DNA of 64,000 nt from Terriglobus albidus (lineage in GTDB: Bacteria; Acidobacteriota; Terriglobia; Terriglobales; Acidobacteriaceae), in assembly GCF_008000815.1 (NCBI RefSeq), contig NZ_CP042806.1, forward strand, positions 868,001-932,000, read 5' to 3'. The notes under the pieces are model-generated. The model saw only the letters and a program-made list of their open reading frames with translations, ran no database searches and was not told the DNA's origin. The first letter of the stretch is position 1. Every line of letters starts with the position of its first letter. Shown here in pieces: positions 61,136 through 64,000 of the stretch. Position numbers and translations under genes: made by a program.

Positions 61136-62485
61136 ATGAATACACAGCTGCTCTACCGCGAAGAAGAGATTCCTATTTTCGAAAACGAGTCCTCCCTGCC
61201 CGAGGATGACATTCGATGGCGGCTGGCGGTACGAGTAGCGGAGAGCCCGACCTTTGCCAGCGCACCGCTGCTGGCGAAGTTTCTGCTGTTCGTCTGTGAG
61301 CGGACGATTGCCAACCGGACCGAGGATCTGACTGAGCGCAACATCGGTATCGTCGTCTTCAAACGGCGGCCTGACTTCAAAACCAGCGAAGACAATATTG
61401 TTCGCACCTATGCACGTCAGCTTCGCCAGCGTCTCGATCGTTATTTTGAAGAGCACGAGCGAGATGAGCCACTGCGGATTCTGGTTCCACGGGGCAGATA
61501 TTGTGCGGTGTTCGAAGAGCGTATCGCTTTACCCCAGCTTGTGACGAAGAATTTTCCGGAGCAGGGTGAACCAGAGAAGAGTGCGCCGCTGATGATGAAT
61601 CCGCCGATGGCGGACGACGCTGGAGATGCGCCATCGCGCCGCCGAGGAGTGTGGGCCGCGGCATTGCTGCTGGGGCTATTGCTCGCCGGCCTTGCCGGGG
61701 CCAGGATGTGGACACTGCAGCGTACCGCTGCGGCGGAAGCAGCGGGACCTGTCTGGAAAGAGATCTTTCAGCCATCGATGGAGACGATGATCGTTTCTGC
61801 CGACAGCGGCCTGGTGGTGCTGGAAGAGTTCAGTGGTAAGCCCGCGACGCTGGAGGAGTACAGCGACGGCAGCTACTTTACGCAGTTCGATCGCAACGGC
61901 ACGGAAGAACAACGGAAGCTGCAACGGCTGAGCCGGGAACGTTACACCGGGGTTCCCGATGTGAATGCCGCGGTAGCGATGACAGCCCTGCCGGAGGCGC
62001 GGAAGACTCACGTCCTGGTGCGCAATGCACGGGCACTGCACGTGGAAGACATGAAGGGGGTAAACCTGATTCTCCTTGGGTCTGCGTACAGTACCCCCTG
62101 GGTTACGTTGTATGAGCCGCAGATGAACTTCCGGTTCCGGTTCGATCAGACGGTGTATAGCTCTTATTTTCTGAATAACCGGCCGCAGCCAGGTGAGCCG
62201 GAGATCTATCGGAATGGAAGCACGAGTCCTCCTTACTCGACGTACGCAGTGATCGGGTTTCTTCCGAACATCGACGGCGCCGGGCGGGTGCTGGCGATCG
62301 AAGGGCTGACTACGGCTGGGACCGAGGCCGCTTATGGGTTCCTGCTGCATGGGGAGATTGGTGCGTTTCTCAAGACCGTGCCACGGGATGCGAATGGGTT
62401 ACGGCCTTTCGAGATTCTGCTTAGGACGACGAGTGTGAGTTCGAGTGCGTCGACGGTGGAGATTGTGGCTAAGCGGGTTTATTGA
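61136..62485 (+). CDS. Membrane protein with Acidobacterial-type regulatory N-terminal domain
   Basis: A 449-aa protein. The N-terminal ~120 residues (SPTFASAPLLAKFLLFVCER, 20 residues, then ERNIGIVVFKRRPDFKTSEDNIVRTYARQLRQRL) form the domain seen in many Acidobacterial sensory or adenylate-cyclase-like proteins, with a winged-helix-like look. A single TM segment follows (about 167-187, AAALLLGLLLAGLAGA). The remaining 260 residues are presumably extracytoplasmic and match no family I know. This one-TM layout resembles ToxR-type regulators. Confidence 0.6.
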   Translation: MNTQLLYREEEIPIFENESSLPEDDIRWRLAVRVAESPTFASAPLLAKFLLFVCERTIANRTEDLTERNIGIVVFKRRPDFKTSEDNIVRTYARQLRQRLDRYFEEHERDEPLRILVPRGRYCAVFEERIALPQLVTKNFPEQGEPEKSAPLMMNPPMADDAGDAPSRRRGVWAAALLLGLLLAGLAGARMWTLQRTAAAEAAGPVWKEIFQPSMETMIVSADSGLVVLEEFSGKPATLEEYSDGSYFTQFDRNGTEEQRKLQRLSRERYTGVPDVNAAVAMTALPEARKTHVLVRNARALHVEDMKGVNLILLGSAYSTPWVTLYEPQMNFRFRFDQTVYSSYFLNNRPQPGEPEIYRNGSTSPPYSTYAVIGFLPNIDGAGRVLAIEGLTTAGTEAAYGFLLHGEIGAFLKTVPRDANGLRPFEILLRTTSVSSSASTVEIVAKRVY

Positions 62486-62943
62486 GATGGTGTTTGGATA
62501 GATCCAGAAAAATGGGTTTAGAGCGGTGGGAGCAGCGGGCTTCAGCCCGCTGGTTCAAAGCGCAAAAATGAATGGGCTTTATAGCCCTGGGCTTTTGTCG
62601 GTGTCAGACAGAAAGGCCCAGAGCTAAAAGCCCATTTCTTATGGAGTTCGTAAACCGAGGGCTGAAGCCCTCGGCTCCCACCGGTTCGCGCGAATGTCCC
62701 ACCCATCGCGATGCGATGGATGGGGCACCCAGTGTATTGCCATCCGTTCTTCGTCCCGTAACAAAGCATGGTGAAACCCGGGAAAAAGCCGGTGTAGACA
62801 CCGTTTACACGGGGTGAAGTCACTTTACCCGGTGTAAATGGGGCCTCAATACTGAGGGCATCAGAACATGCTTCGCATGGTTGCGGCACCCGTGGTGTTG
62901 TTTCGGGCGCCGTGTGTCTGGCGTGGAAGGCCGACCGCTGTCC
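62486..62943. repeat. 458-bp gap: composite repeat copy 4, D-repeat and an inverted repeat
   Basis: Composite repeat copy 4 occupies 62525-62682; its first hairpin is AGCGGGCTTCAGCCCGCT and its last is CCGAGGGCTGAAGCCCTCGG, so both hairpins changed but stay self-complementary. A D-repeat with CCCACCCATCGCGATGCGATGGATGGGG follows (about 62698-62726). The inverted repeat at 62804-62838 lies before the last gene. No gene is seen. Confidence 0.7.
62804..62838. promoter_or_regulatory. 12-bp inverted repeat upstream of the last gene
   Basis: TTTACACGGGGT (62804-62815) and ACCCGGTGTAAA (62827-62838) are reverse complements with one mismatch, 11 bases apart. A further GGTGTAGACACCG palindrome lies just upstream (62791-62803). 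The cluster could be an operator or a transcript hairpin about 105 bp before the gene at 62944. Confidence 0.4.
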
Positions 62944-64000
62944 ATGCGAAAGCTCCGGGTGCTCATAAAGAAGATGAAGCGGACGAGAATGCTGCAAGGT
63001 TTGGTATCGGGGATTGGTGTGTGGATTGTGGCGCTCGCTGTACTGCTGCAGGCGCCGTTGATGCAAGCGGCGGCGGGGAACGGAAGCCTGAAGCTGTATG
63101 AGGTTGCGGGAGCCGGTGGGCTTGCCGGAGCCACCTACCGCCAGGACACGATCATTCTGTTCAACCCGACGGCATCGACGTACAACTGCTCGACCTGCGC
63201 CATCCAGCTCCACAGCGGGACGAGCAATACGGCGTCCTGGACGGTCTATAAGCTGCCGACGTTGGCGATTCCCGCTGGCGGCTATTACATGATCTCGGCT
63301 AGCTCTCCAACGCTCTCGACTTCGGGGGCGCTGGCGCCGATTGCGTACGACTATCGGCTGAAGACGATCGAAGGGACGACCGTCGACGGCACCAGCGGCG
63401 ATAACATCCTGAGCAGCACGGTGCAGGCAATCGCCTTGACCAATACACAGACGGTGCTCACCGCGAGCTCCGCTGCGCAGTGCGGCACAGGATCGCAGTT
63501 GCTGGACTTCCTGGGATACGGTTCGGATATCGCAACCAACAGCGCGACCACTGCCACACCGGCCACCTGCTATGCCGGAGCGGGCGAGGCGTACTACGAC
63601 GGGAGCTCGCAGTATGGGCGTCAGCTAGGGTCGCTCCGCAAGAACCCCTGCATCGATGCTTTCAATAACGCGACCGACTGGGCGAACGCTCCCCTGGTCT
63701 TTCTGAACTCTTCCTCGACGAAGACACCCTGTTCGACGGGAACGCAGTTGAGCGCTGTGGTAACCGCGACACCGACCAACCCCGGTGTCAGCGAGACGGT
63801 GACCGTCACTGCGGCTGTAACCAAGGCCACGTCGCCTGCCAGCAGCGGGATCGTGGCGAAACTGAATTTCGATTCCGTCTATTACGGCTCGACGGCCCTG
63901 CAGATGTACGACGACGGCACGCACGGGGATGCGACTGCGAACGACGGCACCTATACGGTGACGACTACCATCCCTGCGACGGCTGCTTCGGGTTTCACCT
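62944..64000 (+). CDS. Exported lamin-tail-domain surface protein (5' part; runs off the window)
   Basis: An open frame from 62944 to the window end with no stop (at least 352 aa). Basic N-terminus, then a signal peptide around residues 17-40 (VSGIGVWIVALAVLLQAPLM, 20 residues). A domain with LKLYEVAGAGGLAGATYRQD, IILFNPTASTYNC and SLRKNPCIDAFNNATDW is typical of exported proteins with a lamin-tail-like fold. It is followed by an Ig-like part beginning TATPTNPGVSETVTVTAAV and YDDGTHGDATANDGTYT. Related in plan to the start of the nuclease at 37835-41509; a catalytic domain downstream cannot be seen. An internal ATG at 62974 is an alternative start. Confidence 0.75.
   Translation, partial: MRKLRVLIKKMKRTRMLQGLVSGIGVWIVALAVLLQAPLMQAAAGNGSLKLYEVAGAGGLAGATYRQDTIILFNPTASTYNCSTCAIQLHSGTSNTASWTVYKLPTLAIPAGGYYMISASSPTLSTSGALAPIAYDYRLKTIEGTTVDGTSGDNILSSTVQAIALTNTQTVLTASSAAQCGTGSQLLDFLGYGSDIATNSATTATPATCYAGAGEAYYDGSSQYGRQLGSLRKNPCIDAFNNATDWANAPLVFLNSSSTKTPCSTGTQLSAVVTATPTNPGVSETVTVTAAVTKATSPASSGIVAKLNFDSVYYGSTALQMYDDGTHGDATANDGTYTVTTTIPATAASGFT

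Overview
The window looks like chromosomal DNA of an Acidobacteriota species, most likely Terriglobia/Acidobacteriaceae (Terriglobus, Granulicella or Edaphobacter type). Reasons: high-GC coding sequence, two very large Oar-like TonB-dependent receptors with an N-terminal carboxypeptidase-regulatory domain, a VWFA protein of the Acidobacteria-specific type, DUF6152/DUF6644 genes, secreted glycoside- and pectin-active enzymes, and intergenic spaces packed with palindromic repeats. No phage, plasmid, CRISPR array or intact transposase is visible.

Layout. 1-545: a composite palindromic repeat broken by a 226-bp insertion. 546-5038: small membrane and zinc-ribbon proteins, a SIMPL protein, an acyltransferase-like protein, an M50 protease and trpS. 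5455-16158: two TonB receptors around an ABC-F ATPase, then a Tat-exported metallo-beta-lactamase-fold protein. 16434-21258: tRNA-Arg(CCG) and the glycine cleavage operon gcvT-H-PA-PB. 21499-25430: small membrane proteins, glgC, an outer-membrane protein and tatA. 25592-29135: a divergent cluster of uncharacterised genes (DUF6644 x2, DUF6152, a secreted 299-aa protein, a c-type-cytochrome-like protein). 29477-36538: a dehydratase, a decayed surface-protein gene, an MHYT hybrid kinase, a diguanylate cyclase and a sialidase-like protein. 36805-41509: an isomerase-like TIM barrel and an ExeM/NucH-type secreted nuclease. 42107-46524: an Lgt-like protein, an RluA pseudouridine synthase, a VWFA protein and a CLC antiporter behind a fluoride riboswitch. 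46757-52509: a formate-dehydrogenase-like enzyme, an FAD amine oxidase and a pectate lyase. 53163-64000: CCA-adding enzyme, tsaD, cysS, a HAD phosphatase, pfkA, an MFS transporter, a regulator-like membrane protein and the 5' part of a lamin-tail-domain surface protein.

The observation I rate highest is the divergent cluster at 25.6-29.1 kb. Both transcription units start with a tiny ORF holding three consecutive Cys codons, and each ORF begins 6 bases after a promoter -10 box, as if leaderless. The DUF6152 side also has a terminator hairpin between this leader ORF and the gene. This is the geometry of polycysteine attenuators known from mycobacteria, here controlling genes of unknown function.

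Other strong signals are the fluoride riboswitch whose anti-Shine-Dalgarno arm overlaps the P1 strand of the aptamer, and a family of about 105-116 bp TA-flanked elements that supply the stop codons of six genes. Two different non-autonomous elements are also caught inserted into palindromic repeats with clean target duplications (10 bp and 4 bp).

Repeat names used below: 'TA-element' = TA-flanked element with ends like GAGCATTTTTCCTGT; 'composite repeat' = GGTGGGAGC...GCTCCCACC palindrome cluster of about 155 bp; 'K-repeat' = GCTTAAGGG(S)ACGGCTTCAGCC palindrome followed by AAAGCGGTTTTAACCGCTGAG; 'D-repeat' = GGGTGCCCCA / CGAACGAGTTCGTTGGGG palindromes.
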